NCBI GenBank assembly: GCA_014873095.1
Contig: CP050848.1
Coordinates: 2,170,001-2,234,000 of the forward strand
Direction of reading: 5' to 3'
Length of the DNA stretch: 64,000 bases
Source of the DNA: Planctomycetales bacterium ZRK34
GTDB taxonomy: Bacteria; Planctomycetota; Phycisphaerae; Phycisphaerales; Zrk34
Made by a program: the position numbers and the translations under genes. Below the pieces are notes generated by a model, which saw only the letters and a program-made list of their open reading frames with translations, made no database searches and was not told where the DNA came from. This document shows positions 11,454 through 20,295 of the stretch, piece after piece; the stretch's first letter is position 1; every line of letters starts with the position of its first letter.

Positions 11454-11490
11454 GGCGCTAGACTGTTCGACCCCCCATAAGGAGTTGATC

Positions 11491-12582
11491 ATGCGGATGC
11501 GACAGTGGTTGGTTGTGGCGTGGCTGTTCGTGGCGGTCTGCAGCGGCGCGGTACAAGCCCAGAGCGGCGACTTCGACACGCTCTACGCGAAGTTCACCGA
11601 CACATCGAGTCAGCTTCAGAAGCTGCGCGGCACCTTCGACGCGACCAGCGATCCCGCCGAGCAGAAGAAGATCGTCGAAAAGTACAACACACTCGTGACG
11701 CAGATTCAGCAGATACTCACGCCCCTGTCCGATGCCGCGATCACCGCATACAAAGCCGCGCCGAACAAGGATCCCAAACTCACCGCCTTCATGATGACCG
11801 TCGTCGGCGATCTGATCACGCGCGACCTCTACGAGCAGGCCCGTGATCTGACGACGCTGATGATCGACAACAACTACCCGAATCACGAGATTTACGAAGC
11901 GGCCGGCATGGCGGCGTTCGCCCTCGATGACTTCGATGCGGCGGCGCGTTACCTCGACAAGGCTAAGCAAGCCGGCCACACCAGCGGCCCGGCCGAGCAA
12001 TACGGCCCCTACCTCGATGAGTACAAAAAGCTCTGGGCCCGCGAGCAGAAACTCCGTGCCGCCGAGGCGAAGGCTGACGATCTGCCGCGTGTGAAATTCG
12101 AAACCACCGAAGGCCCGATCGTCGTCGAACTGTTTGAAAACGAAGCGCCGAACACCATCGCCAACTTCATCAGCCTGGTTGAAAAAGGCTTCTACGACGG
12201 CCTGAGTTTTCATCGCGTGCTGCCGAACTTCATGGCTCAGGGCGGCGATCCGCGCGGCGATGGCGCCGGCGGCCCCGGTCATGCCATCAAGTGCGAGTGC
12301 TACCGCGATGATGCCCGCATGCATTTCCGCGGCACACTCAGCATGGCTCACGCCGGTCGCGACACCGGCGGCAGCCAGTTCTTCATCACCTTTCTGCCCA
12401 CGCCGCACCTCAACGGCAAACACACCGCTTTCGGCCGCGTCATCGAGGGTTTTGACACGCTGACCAAACTGCACCGTGTCAACCCACGCGACGGACAGAC
12501 GCCATCGCGCATGACGAAGGTCACCGTCCTGCGCAAACGCGATCACGAGTACAAGCCGCAGACGATTCCCGCCCGCCGGTGA
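11491..12582 (+). CDS. Secreted cyclophilin-type peptidyl-prolyl isomerase with N-terminal helical extension
   Basis: 363 residues with a textbook AAGGAG site 6 bases before the ATG. A signal peptide (residues 1-23, ending GAVQAQS) is followed by a helical, TPR-like region to about 195, then a cyclophilin domain. That domain begins VKFETTEGPIVVELF and has SFHRVLPNFMAQGG (catalytic Arg), GSQFFITFLPTPHLNGKHTAFG and GFDTLTKL. The usual Trp of the cyclosporin site is replaced by His, as in many bacterial enzymes. It should assist proline isomerisation in the periplasm. A candidate -10 box TAGACT lies at 11459-11464. Confidence 0.93.
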   Translation: MRMRQWLVVAWLFVAVCSGAVQAQSGDFDTLYAKFTDTSSQLQKLRGTFDATSDPAEQKKIVEKYNTLVTQIQQILTPLSDAAITAYKAAPNKDPKLTAFMMTVVGDLITRDLYEQARDLTTLMIDNNYPNHEIYEAAGMAAFALDDFDAAARYLDKAKQAGHTSGPAEQYGPYLDEYKKLWAREQKLRAAEAKADDLPRVKFETTEGPIVVELFENEAPNTIANFISLVEKGFYDGLSFHRVLPNFMAQGGDPRGDGAGGPGHAIKCECYRDDARMHFRGTLSMAHAGRDTGGSQFFITFLPTPHLNGKHTAFGRVIEGFDTLTKLHRVNPRDGQTPSRMTKVTVLRKRDHEYKPQTIPARR

Positions 12583-12676
12583 ATGTGTGGACACGCAGCT
12601 AAGCCGTGGGAGACACACGGCATCAAGATCAGAGCAGCGTGCGTTGCCGCCTGGAATCAGCCGCCGGAGTAGTTCA

Positions 12677-13750
12677 TCAATTCGGCCACTTGCCGTCGAC
12701 GATCGGGCGGAGCGTGAGCTTTGACGGGTCGACGACCACGTGGCGCACGCGCTGACGTTTCCAGGTGTAGGTGATGTGTATGAGCCCGTCGTCGGACTGG
12801 ATCACGGCTGGGTATGAATACTCCCCGCGTTCATCTTCGAGTACGAGACCAGCCTGCCACTGCTCGCCATCTTCGCTGACGGCGAGGTTCAACGGCGAGC
12901 GGCCTTTGGTCGTGTGGTTGTAGATCAACACGAAGCGACCATCGCGCAATGTCACCGCGTCAAGTCCGCTGTTGTTGTTCGGCAGGTTGGTGGCGGTTAA
13001 CCCACTCCATGTGACACCGCCATCTGTGGATTGGATCTGAGCGATTTTGCGTTCCTGCGTACGGCAAAGCGCCTGCAATCGGCCATCGGGGTGGATGAGG
13101 ATCGTCGGTTGAATGGCATTGAACTGCCCCTTGAGCCCACCATGCATACCTGTCCGCGTCCATGTACGACCCCAGTCGGCAGTGCGCTCGAAATACACGC
13201 GCCACCCGTTGTTTTCATCGCTCGTTGGACAGATCAGTTGATCGCCGGCGAGAATCGGCTTGTTCTTGATCGGGCCGTAGATCCCTTCGGGCAGGCGGTG
13301 CGGCCACGACCAGGTCTTTCCGCCATCATCGCTGGTCGTCAGCATGCCCCACCACGCGCGCGGGTCGGGTCCCACCTTGTAAAACAGCAGCAACTTGCCG
13401 CCCGGCTGTTGAAACAGCACCGGATTCCAACACGGGTGGCGGACCACTTTGCCCTCGGCATCGGTGTACTGCACACCATCGGCCACCTTCATCGGCTCGG
13501 TCCACTGCCCGTCCACGTGCCGCGACACGTAGATGCACACATCAGGATTCTTCTCACGCGTGCCGCCAAACCATGCCGCCACCAATCCGCTGGGTGTTTG
13601 CACGATCGTCGACGCATGACACTGGGCAAACGGCGCCTGCTCATAGATGAACTCGCGCGTCACAACCGCCCCCGAATCAGCTCGCCCTATCGAGGTCAAC
13701 ATCACAACGCCCCCCACCACCGCCAGACAGATTTTCCCTGTCGTCAACAT
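12677..13750 (-). CDS. Secreted sialidase-like (BNR/Asp-box) six-bladed propeller protein
   Basis: 357 residues. The ATG at 13750 follows GGAGGT and leads a signal peptide (CLAVVGGVVMLTSIGRA). Asp-box motifs are at about 140-147 (SDDGGKTW), 190-197 (TADWGRTW), 241-248 (STDGGVTW) and 292-298 (SEDGEQW), marking a beta-propeller. The region FAQCHASTIVQTPSGLVAAWFGGTRE is typical of the planctomycete exo-sialidase-like family, where sialic acid cleavage is usually unproven. It may act on another acidic glycan. It is divergent from sodC. In-frame ATG codons upstream (13762) are alternative starts. Confidence 0.85.
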   Translation of the reverse strand: MLTTGKICLAVVGGVVMLTSIGRADSGAVVTREFIYEQAPFAQCHASTIVQTPSGLVAAWFGGTREKNPDVCIYVSRHVDGQWTEPMKVADGVQYTDAEGKVVRHPCWNPVLFQQPGGKLLLFYKVGPDPRAWWGMLTTSDDGGKTWSWPHRLPEGIYGPIKNKPILAGDQLICPTSDENNGWRVYFERTADWGRTWTRTGMHGGLKGQFNAIQPTILIHPDGRLQALCRTQERKIAQIQSTDGGVTWSGLTATNLPNNNSGLDAVTLRDGRFVLIYNHTTKGRSPLNLAVSEDGEQWQAGLVLEDERGEYSYPAVIQSDDGLIHITYTWKRQRVRHVVVDPSKLTLRPIVDGKWPN

Positions 13751-13903
13751 ATTGACCTCCATAGCTGCTCGCCTTACCCGAAAATTGCTGACCTGCTCAT
13801 CAGCACCTGTCGGATTGATCCGCCGCATGACGCCTCGTACGATGGCTCAACGCAGCACAGACAGATTAACTTTCATTTATCTCCAAAACAAAAGGTGACA
13901 CCG

Positions 13904-14461
13904 ATGATCCAACGTATCGCACTGTTGACTTTCGCACTCGCGGGCCTGCTGACGCTGACCGGCTGTCAGGACAAAATGATGACCTGCGATGCGTGTTGCG
14001 AGTTTGACACGCTCGTGGCCGTGATGCATCCGACCCAGGGCAACTCCGCGCACGGCATCGTCACATTCCAGTCCGTCGACGACGGCGTCAAGGTCGTCGC
14101 CGACATCCAGGGCCTGTCGCCCAACTCCAAGCACGGGTTCCACATCCACGAATACGGCGACTGCTCCAGCCCCGATGGCAAGTCCGCCGGCGGCCACTAC
14201 AACCCCGAAGGCCACGACCACGCCCTGCCCAACGGACACATGCGCCACGCTGGCGACCTCGGCAACCTCACCGCCGACGCCAACGGCAACGCCCACTACG
14301 AATACACCGCCCACAACATCAGTCTCTGCGGCATGACCAACCCGATCCTCGGCCGCGGCGTGATCATCCACGCCAAGCCCGACGACGGCGGCCAGCCCAC
14401 CGGCAACGCCGGCGCCCGCATCGCCTGCGGCGTCATCGGCATCGCCAAACCCGGCATGTGA
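13904..14461 (+). CDS. sodC: Periplasmic Cu/Zn superoxide dismutase lipoprotein
   Basis: Dismutates superoxide outside the cytoplasm. The 185-residue protein has a lipobox LTLTGC (Cys21) after a short signal, so it is membrane-anchored. Metal ligands are visible: H80 and H82 in GFHIHEYGDC, bridging H98 in GGHYNP, then H104/H115 and D118 (HAGDLGN), and H156 in VIIHAKPDD. C87 and C175 would form the conserved disulfide. AGGTGA precedes the ATG by 6 bases. A strong intrinsic terminator follows the stop. No associated copper chaperone is seen. Confidence 0.96.
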   Translation: MIQRIALLTFALAGLLTLTGCQDKMMTCDACCEFDTLVAVMHPTQGNSAHGIVTFQSVDDGVKVVADIQGLSPNSKHGFHIHEYGDCSSPDGKSAGGHYNPEGHDHALPNGHMRHAGDLGNLTADANGNAHYEYTAHNISLCGMTNPILGRGVIIHAKPDDGGQPTGNAGARIACGVIGIAKPGM

Positions 14462-14486
14462 TCCGATCACCCCATCCGCCCCACCA

Positions 14487-14514
14487 AACGCCGCGGCCGC
14501 CCGCGGCGTTTTTT
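14487..14514 (+). terminator. Intrinsic terminator of sodC
   Basis: Perfect 10-bp stem AACGCCGCGG / CCGCGGCGTT with a CCGC tetraloop and a run of six Ts, 25 bases after the sodC stop codon. Confidence 0.9.
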
Positions 14515-14552
14515 CATGCTCCAATCTGCAGATAAATGATCCGCCGTTCACA

Positions 14553-14580
14553 TTGACCCGGCCTCCAGACCGCGTAAAAT
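14553..14580 (+). promoter_or_regulatory. Promoter of tRNA-Glu (TTGACC-N16-TAAAAT)
   Basis: A -35 box TTGACC at 14553-14558 and a -10 box TAAAAT at 14575-14580 are separated by 16 bases and end 24 bases before the tRNA. The position relative to the tRNA supports it. Confidence 0.65.
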
Positions 14581-14581
14581 A

Positions 14582-14599
14582 TGCCCCATCGGCTCAGCC
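14582..14599. repeat. 18-bp direct repeat, copy 1 (leader of tRNA-Glu)
   Basis: TGCCCCATCGGCTCAGCC occurs here, between the -10 box and the tRNA, and again exactly at 14791-14808, beyond the tRNA. A partial duplication or the scar of an integration event at the tRNA locus would explain it. Confidence 0.85.
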
Positions 14600-14604
14600 G
14601 ACCC

Positions 14605-14677
14605 GCCCCCTTCGTCTAGTGGCCCAGGACACCGCGTTCTCATCGCGGTAACAGGGGTTCGACTCCCCTAGGGGGTA
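14605..14677 (+). tRNA. tRNA-Glu (anticodon CUC)
   Basis: Cloverleaf visible by eye. Acceptor GCCCCCT pairs with AGGGGGT (first pair G-U), the D-arm begins GTCTAGTGG, the anticodon stem CCGCG/CGCGG encloses loop TTCTCAT with anticodon CTC, and the T-arm AGGGG/CCCCT has loop TTCGACT. CCA is not encoded. The similarity to E. coli tRNA-Glu in the D-arm and T-arm is strong. Confidence 0.95.
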
Positions 14678-14952
14678 CTTTCTCATCAGTACCAGGCGGC
14701 AAATCACCGTTTTCAGGGGTAAAATCAACGTTTTCTTCTTCGTCGTGCTGCTTGTTACCGCTTGGTAGCGCCCCATTGCGCCCCATATTTTGCCCCATCG
14801 GCTCAGCCTTCGGGGCCAGCCCTGCCGCTTTATCCATCAGTTCCTCGCTCGCCAACAGATCGTGATTCGGCGCTATACAAGTCACTTTTCTGAATCCGGA
14901 TAAGAGCCAGAAAGTCGCACTCAATTTGGAGCAAAAACGGGGAGAAGCCGAT
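14678..14952. other. Gene-free stretch downstream of tRNA-Glu, possible integrase remnant
   Basis: About 275 bases with more A+T than the neighbours. It contains the second copy of the 18-bp direct repeat (14791-14808) and clustered GCCCCAT words. Reading the minus strand gives an open frame into the tRNA (for example LLASEELMDKAAGLAPKAEPMGQN). That could be a decayed tail of an integrase, but no recombinase motif remains, so I do not call a gene. Confidence 0.4.
14791..14808. repeat. 18-bp direct repeat, copy 2
   Basis: Identical to 14582-14599, 209 bases downstream on the other side of tRNA-Glu. Confidence 0.85.
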
Positions 14953-16479
14953 TCATGAGTCGATTGCTTTTGGGGACCGCTCACGGGATGGCGTCAGGTG
15001 TGGATAGGCCATGCTTAGCCACAGGGCAACGGTGACCAATGCCAGCAAGGTCGCGATGGGACGCGCCACCAGTCCCCAGGCGTGTCCGTCTGCGGTGTTG
15101 AGCGATTGGATGAACCGCTCTTCCAGCGGGCCGCCGAGGATCAATCCAAGGACGACCGGCCCCAGTGGAACGCTCCATCGGTCCAGGAAGAATCCGAGCA
15201 GCCCCATCGCGAGCATGACGCCGATGTCGAAGCTGCTGCCGCTGACGGCATACGCCCCAAGCGTGCAGAACAACACGATCGCCGGCATCAGCACCTTGTG
15301 AGGAATGCGCACGAGAAAACCACCGAGACGGATGGCCGCCAGCCCGACAGGGATCAACACCAGGTTGGCCATGAGAAACAGCCAGAAAATGCTGTAGGCC
15401 AGGGGCGCCTGCGCGGTGAAGATCTCCGGTCCGGGTTTGACGTTTTTCATCAGCAGCACGCCGATGACAATGGCGGTGATCGAGTCGCCGGGGATGCCGA
15501 ACACCAGGGCCGGCACCCATGCGGCGGCCAGTGCGGAGGAATTTGCTGTGGTTGCGTCGGCAGCGCCTTCAAGACGGGTTGCATCATCGTCGTGTGCAAT
15601 CGCGGCCTGCTTGCGGCGGGAGATTCCCAGTGACACCCACGCAGCGATATCCGCGCCAGCGCCGGGAAGCATGCCGACCAGCGCGCCGGTCAGGCTGGAT
15701 CGCAGGGTGATCAGACGACGTCGCCAGGCCGCTGGCAACACCTGTTGAAACAGATCACGCAGCAGAGTCATGCGCGGATGCGTTGTCGCCCGGTGCGACG
15801 GGTCGTTACCCGACGCCACGTTGCGCAACACTTCGGAGAGTCCGAACAACCCGATCATCGCGGGGATGAAATTGATACCCTGGCCAAGCTCCGGCTGGCC
15901 AAAGGTAAATCTCGCCTGGGTATGCACCGCGCTGAGCCCGACCGTCGACAGTAGAAGACCTATGAACAGCCCGCAAGCGGCACTGGCTTTGGATCCGCGT
16001 GAGGCGATCACGGCACAACTGAGCCCCAGCAGATACAGCCAGAAATATTCAATGACACTGAATTGTTCAGCCAGGCGTGCCAACTGGGGTGCGAACAACA
16101 TCAGCAGAAGCGCGCCAAGAATGCCTCCGATCACGCTCATACCCAGGCAAGTGCTCAACGCCAGCCCTGCCTTGCCGCGCTGTGTCAGGGTGTGCACGTC
16201 CTGGGAATAGGCGGCGCTGGACGGTGTGCCGGGGATACGCAGCAGCGCGTTGGGAATGTCGCCGGCGAAGATCGCGCAGGCCTCGAGCGTCACGATGGCG
16301 GCGATGGCGTGCAGCGGACTCAGGAAATAAGTCGTCGGCACAATCAGTGCGACAGCCATCGTCGCCGTCAGGCCTGGCACCGCGCCCATGAACACGCCAT
16401 ACACCGCTGAAATCAAGACCACCAGCCAGATCGTCGGATCAGCCAATTGCTCAGCAGCGGTGATCATCGCGTCAAACAT
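14953..16479 (-). CDS. tctA: Tripartite tricarboxylate transporter, large permease subunit TctA
   Basis: Large membrane subunit (508 residues, about 12 hydrophobic segments) of a Bug/Ttt-type secondary transporter that takes up small organic acids with a periplasmic binding protein. Family motifs are visible: VYGVFMGAVPGLTATMAVAL near the N-terminus, GIPNAL-like DIPNALLRIPGTPSSAAY, GMLPGAGADIAAWVSLGISR in the middle and VFGIPGDSITAIVIGVLLM. The ATG at 16479 gives the usual TctA start and lies 4 bases after the stop of the fused TctC-TctB gene, so the two are translationally close. It is the last gene of the operon that begins with the sigma factor at 23796. Confidence 0.94.
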   Translation of the reverse strand: MFDAMITAAEQLADPTIWLVVLISAVYGVFMGAVPGLTATMAVALIVPTTYFLSPLHAIAAIVTLEACAIFAGDIPNALLRIPGTPSSAAYSQDVHTLTQRGKAGLALSTCLGMSVIGGILGALLLMLFAPQLARLAEQFSVIEYFWLYLLGLSCAVIASRGSKASAACGLFIGLLLSTVGLSAVHTQARFTFGQPELGQGINFIPAMIGLFGLSEVLRNVASGNDPSHRATTHPRMTLLRDLFQQVLPAAWRRRLITLRSSLTGALVGMLPGAGADIAAWVSLGISRRKQAAIAHDDDATRLEGAADATTANSSALAAAWVPALVFGIPGDSITAIVIGVLLMKNVKPGPEIFTAQAPLAYSIFWLFLMANLVLIPVGLAAIRLGGFLVRIPHKVLMPAIVLFCTLGAYAVSGSSFDIGVMLAMGLLGFFLDRWSVPLGPVVLGLILGGPLEERFIQSLNTADGHAWGLVARPIATLLALVTVALWLSMAYPHLTPSRERSPKAIDS

Positions 16480-16483
16480 GTGC

Positions 16484-17809
16484 TCAGCCCAACCATCCGT
16501 AAGGCAGCGGCACACGCAACACCGTTGCGAACACCACAAATGTCACTCCCGCGAGAATCACTCCCGCCCCCAACGACCAGTACCATCGCACCCGCATCAT
16601 CATCATCAGCCCCGCTGACATGACTGCGGCGGTGATCAGGTAGCCTGCCGACTCAACCACCAGAACAAAGCCAATGACGCAGGCCATGATGCCCAACATC
16701 TCCGCGCCGCCACGGGTCAGTTTGATACGCCGATTCAAAATCTTTCGTGGTGTTTTGTCGCGACCATGCCATATCGCTCCCATCGACAAAACCAGCAGGC
16801 TCACCGCGGCCATCGGAAACACCATCGGCCCGAATCGACCTTCTGAGGTCTCCGCAAAAGCCTCGTTGCTCAACAACTTGCCGAACTGTTCGTGGTGCTG
16901 CGCCATCACCCGCTCGAACTCGGCAGGTCGGGCGATCCGACGGTTGAATCCGGCAGTGCGCATGAACTCGATGAATTGCGGCGATTCAGCCATCGTCGCC
17001 AGAGCATCGACCAGTGTGCGGACGACTTGCGTTTCGGCGCCAAGTGGCATGGCGATGCCGCGCCACCCGCCCATCGACCAGTCCACGTCCTGCTCCACGA
17101 ACGTCGGTACATCCGGGTAGGTTTCAAGGCGTTGCTGACTCATCACGCCCAGGCAGCGAACGCGTTGGTTATCCAGCAGCGTCTGGGCTTCGGGCAGCGA
17201 GCACGACACCACATCCACACCTCCGGCCAGCAACTCCTGCAGCGACGGCGCTGACCCGCCGATCGAAATCCATCGGATGTCATCCGGCCCCAAGTCGAGG
17301 CTGTTCAGCCATCCGGCCAGCGCCATGTGCCAGATACCGCCCCGCGCGGTGCCGGACGCTTTGAGGCGACCCGGATGATTCCGCACGGCCTCGGTCAGTT
17401 CCGCCAGGTTTGCCCACGGCGCCTCGGTGCGCACGAACAGCGCCGCGGCATCGGCGTTGAGCATGAGCAGCGGTTGGAAATCACGATAAGAAATGTTGGT
17501 CATGCGCTGATGGGGCAGCATGTTCAACTCAACGGTCGCCATGGTCAGCGTGTAGCCGTCGGGTCGCGCCAGGGCGCCGCGTGTATGACCAGTGACGCCG
17601 GCGCCCCCGGTGGCGTTGACCACGTTCACCGGTACGCCCAATTGCTGTTCCAACCCGAAGGCGACCTGGTGCGAAAGACGATCCGTACCGCCGCCCGCCG
17701 CCCACGGGCAAATCAGCACAATGGGTCGATTCGGATACGTCCCGTGACGTTCACACCCAGCCAGCGTGATCAGCATGCATGACCACACAACAACGATCAC
17801 GCGATTCAT
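16484..17809 (-). CDS. Fused TctC (Bug-type binding lipoprotein) and TctB (small permease) protein
   Basis: 441 residues combining two subunits usually encoded separately. Residues 1-19 are a lipoprotein signal (LAGC, Cys19). Residues about 25-320 are a Bug/TctC solute-binding domain: YPNRPIVLICPWAAGGGTDRLSHQ, GGAGVTGHTRGALARPDGYTL, DVPTFVEQDVDWSMGGWRGIAMP. Residues 322-441 contain four hydrophobic segments and end RVPLPYG, as in TctB. Its ATG overlaps the GH172 stop (ATGA), and tctA follows by 4 bases, giving a complete transporter from two genes. Tethering the receptor to the membrane may replace ligand-driven docking; this is inference. A sequencing error fusing two frames is unlikely because no frame break is seen. 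Confidence 0.88.
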   Translation of the reverse strand: MNRVIVVVWSCMLITLAGCERHGTYPNRPIVLICPWAAGGGTDRLSHQVAFGLEQQLGVPVNVVNATGGAGVTGHTRGALARPDGYTLTMATVELNMLPHQRMTNISYRDFQPLLMLNADAAALFVRTEAPWANLAELTEAVRNHPGRLKASGTARGGIWHMALAGWLNSLDLGPDDIRWISIGGSAPSLQELLAGGVDVVSCSLPEAQTLLDNQRVRCLGVMSQQRLETYPDVPTFVEQDVDWSMGGWRGIAMPLGAETQVVRTLVDALATMAESPQFIEFMRTAGFNRRIARPAEFERVMAQHHEQFGKLLSNEAFAETSEGRFGPMVFPMAAVSLLVLSMGAIWHGRDKTPRKILNRRIKLTRGGAEMLGIMACVIGFVLVVESAGYLITAAVMSAGLMMMMRVRWYWSLGAGVILAGVTFVVFATVLRVPLPYGWLG

Positions 17810-19347
17810 GGTTGAACCTCGGGGCGCGGATGCAGCACCGTACCGTCAGGCATCGTTGCCTTGAAGGCGAAGACCCAGCCGCCGTGGTTGGTCCCGGTCG
17901 TGTTCGACAACGTGACCTGTACGACATTGCGACCCTTTTTCAAATCCACCGGGATGCGGCGGCTGCGGAAGCTCGGTTGCGTGCCGAGATCCATCGGTTC
18001 ATCCGCGTTGACTTCGAGCACGGCCTGATCGTCGTATGCCAGTTGGATCACAGCGCGGCCGGCCTCGGGGGCTTCGACAACGGCGCGAGCCTTGCGCGCT
18101 TTGCCGGCGAAATGAACCCCGACGCCATGCTTGTGGGGCCGCTCGACGTGGTTGAAGTCGACAAACCCGTGAACGGCGCGGTGCGAACTCCAGCCCGATG
18201 GCGGCTGGTCGACATTCAACGGCTGACTGAGCGCGTCCTTGATCGCCGCGCCATCGGCGTTGTCCATCAACGGGCTGATCAGCCACGTGCCCGAATCCGG
18301 CAGCGGCAGGTCCATGATACCGCCGGGCGCCGGGGTGTCCGGCAGCATCACCTTGAAATCGGGACTTTTCACAAAAGGACGCGGCGCTGCGTTCTGATAC
18401 CAGTACACCATGGAGCAGATATTGTTCTGCATGCAACCGAAGCGCATGTGAATCGACTCGCGGAACGGGATCAGGTCGCGGGTGAAAAAGCGGTAGCCGA
18501 CCAGGCGCTGCACACGTCGCGCTTCGCCGATGTCTTCATGAGCGTAGTAAGGCATGCCGGCGTAGAGGTGCGTCTCCGGCGGATGATGCGCTCCGCCGTA
18601 GCTGGTGCCGAAGGTGTCTTCACCGCCGATGCCGCGAATGTAAGCGGGGTGATCGCCTTCGCCGTCGATGTAGATGTTCTCCGCGCCGCCGTGACTCCAG
18701 CGGTCGACATTGTCGATCAATCGCACGCCGTAGAAAAAGCCAACGAGCTGACCCGGGCCGTCGGCATCGAGCATGAGAAAGTCTTCGCCATAACGCGGGG
18801 TGGGATTTTCCTTGCGCCATCGAGCACAGAATCGGCGGGCCTCGGCCATCTCCTGATCCGGGTAGCGATGCCAGTCCACCTGCATGTAGCAGTGATTACC
18901 CTCGGGCCCGGTCTCCAGTTCGATGCGGGCGCCCCGAGCGAAGGGCATGTCGAAGTAGCAGTTGTAGCCCGAGTATTCCTTGACGCTCAGTTGCGGTGTA
19001 TTCACGTCGTAAGCGTCGACGCCGTGCATGACGCCGAAGAAGTCGCCGACGGGCGCTTCCACATGCGGCGTGTCTGATCCGTCAAAGTAGATTCGAAGGA
19101 TCATCTTGCGGTTGGCCATGCTGCTTTTGTGCGGATGTTTGAGCGTGACCCAGATGTGCTTGATGCACCCGGCGCCGTCGAGCGTCGCCCAGGTGCGTTT
19201 TTGATTGGGGCCGATGCCTTGTGTGATCGAGACACGATCAGGCACGGGCCGATCGGGCAGATTCAGATCAAATGGATTGTCGGATTGGGCGAACGAACCA
19301 GTCGCCGCGGAGGCGATGACGAGTGTGAGAATAGCTGTCAGACGCAT
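17806..19347 (-). CDS. Secreted GH172 (DUF2961) family glycoside hydrolase
   Basis: 513 residues. The ATG at 19347 starts a clear signal peptide (TAILTLVIASAATGSFAQ). The body matches the DUF2961/GH172 family: GPNQKRTWATLDGAGCIKHIW, LRIYFDGSDTPHVEAPVGDFFGV, YNCYFDMPFARGARIELE, GEDTFGTSYGG. The C-terminal 130 residues form an extra beta domain (NVVQVTLSNTTGTNHGGWVF). Characterised members act on fructofuranosyl or D-arabinofuranosyl linkages by an anomer-retaining mechanism, so the substrate is likely a furanosyl-containing glycan. It lies between a pseudopilin gene (37-bp gap) and the fused tctCB gene (ATGA overlap), coupling hydrolysis to uptake. Which Glu residues are catalytic cannot be assigned safely by eye. 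Confidence 0.88.
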   Translation of the reverse strand: MRLTAILTLVIASAATGSFAQSDNPFDLNLPDRPVPDRVSITQGIGPNQKRTWATLDGAGCIKHIWVTLKHPHKSSMANRKMILRIYFDGSDTPHVEAPVGDFFGVMHGVDAYDVNTPQLSVKEYSGYNCYFDMPFARGARIELETGPEGNHCYMQVDWHRYPDQEMAEARRFCARWRKENPTPRYGEDFLMLDADGPGQLVGFFYGVRLIDNVDRWSHGGAENIYIDGEGDHPAYIRGIGGEDTFGTSYGGAHHPPETHLYAGMPYYAHEDIGEARRVQRLVGYRFFTRDLIPFRESIHMRFGCMQNNICSMVYWYQNAAPRPFVKSPDFKVMLPDTPAPGGIMDLPLPDSGTWLISPLMDNADGAAIKDALSQPLNVDQPPSGWSSHRAVHGFVDFNHVERPHKHGVGVHFAGKARKARAVVEAPEAGRAVIQLAYDDQAVLEVNADEPMDLGTQPSFRSRRIPVDLKKGRNVVQVTLSNTTGTNHGGWVFAFKATMPDGTVLHPRPEVQP

Positions 19348-19384
19348 CGTGGTCCTTGTCCATGAACAGGAATGACGGGCGGCA

Positions 19385-20230
19385 TCACCACCAGTACGGC
19401 CGGTCGTCGCCGCCGTGGCTGTAGTGGGCGGAAAACGGATTGGGCGCCAACGGGCCGTTGTTCGTGCCCATCTGGTCGCGTGACACCCAGGCCGCCGAGC
19501 CGTCGGCATACACGCGGTTGGAGCCGACGATGGGGTCGGTGAAATCGGAATACGATCCGCCGGTGTATTGCGGGAAATAGCGGTAGTTCGACTCGGCGTG
19601 ATTGGCAAAGCCCCAGCGTTCGTTGCCGGCGTAGAAGCAGGCATCCGCGAGCATGACCCTGTCGGCGCGATTCTCGCTTATACGCAGCCCGGCCGCGGTG
19701 GGTTGATCGTCGTACCACTTGGAGAGGCCGGCCACCAGGCGTGTGTTGAACTTGGGGTCGGCCAGGCCGGGCAGGTACACCAGCGTCACGCCGTAGTCGT
19801 CGATCCGATTGACCCAACCGTCCTGCCAGTATTCATACGGCTCCCAGTCGTTGGGTAAACCGCTGCTGAGTATCGGCGGATCAAACGCCTCGCTGGAAGG
19901 ACACGAGATCATCTCCAGCGTGACGCCGTTGCGGATCAGCGGGTCGACGAGCGTCTGCTTGTTCCACTGGGCCGGGAAGGCGCGGGGGATCACCTTGGAA
20001 TTGATCAGCGGCAGGTGCCCGTAATTGCTGTCGGCATACATGAACGCGCAAAGCGTGATCTGCCGCTGGTTGGAAGCGCAGACCACGCGACGCGCCTGCT
20101 CCCGCGCCTTGTGCAGCGACGGCAACAGCAGCGCGATCAGCAGTGCGATGATCGACACCACCACGAGCAGTTCAATCAGTGTGAACGCTCGGGACCGTGG
20201 CGAATTCAATGGCGCCGGTGCAATCAGCAT
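19385..20230 (-). CDS. Type II pseudopilin-like (prepilin N-terminal, DUF1559-type) protein
   Basis: 281 residues. A short leader ends in SRAF, followed by the prepilin signature [20 protein letters not shown] and a charged helix ([19 protein letters not shown]). The C-terminal part is a globular domain with a [10 protein letters not shown] segment near the end, typical of planctomycete pseudopilins. These are thought to form short surface pseudopili or secretion machinery; function here is not known. GGAG precedes the ATG at 20230. An alternative ATG at 20299 overlaps the preceding PEP-CTERM stop as ATGA and would add 23 residues, hinting at coupled translation. Part of the sigma-led operon. 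Confidence 0.87.
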   Translation of the reverse strand: MLIAPAPLNSPRSRAFTLIELLVVVSIIALLIALLLPSLHKAREQARRVVCASNQRQITLCAFMYADSNYGHLPLINSKVIPRAFPAQWNKQTLVDPLIRNGVTLEMISCPSSEAFDPPILSSGLPNDWEPYEYWQDGWVNRIDDYGVTLVYLPGLADPKFNTRLVAGLSKWYDDQPTAAGLRISENRADRVMLADACFYAGNERWGFANHAESNYRYFPQYTGGSYSDFTDPIVGSNRVYADGSAAWVSRDQMGTNNGPLAPNPFSAHYSHGGDDRPYWW

Positions 20231-20295
20231 ATGCACTCCAAGTGCTTGATAAAGCGCTCGCTCAGGTTTCCCCGAGCGAGCGCAGCAGGCGGTGA

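Noticed and set aside
14640-14984. Minus-strand frame running into tRNA-Glu
   Set aside because: The first part is the complement of the tRNA and the rest lacks recombinase motifs. Reported only as a possible integrase remnant.
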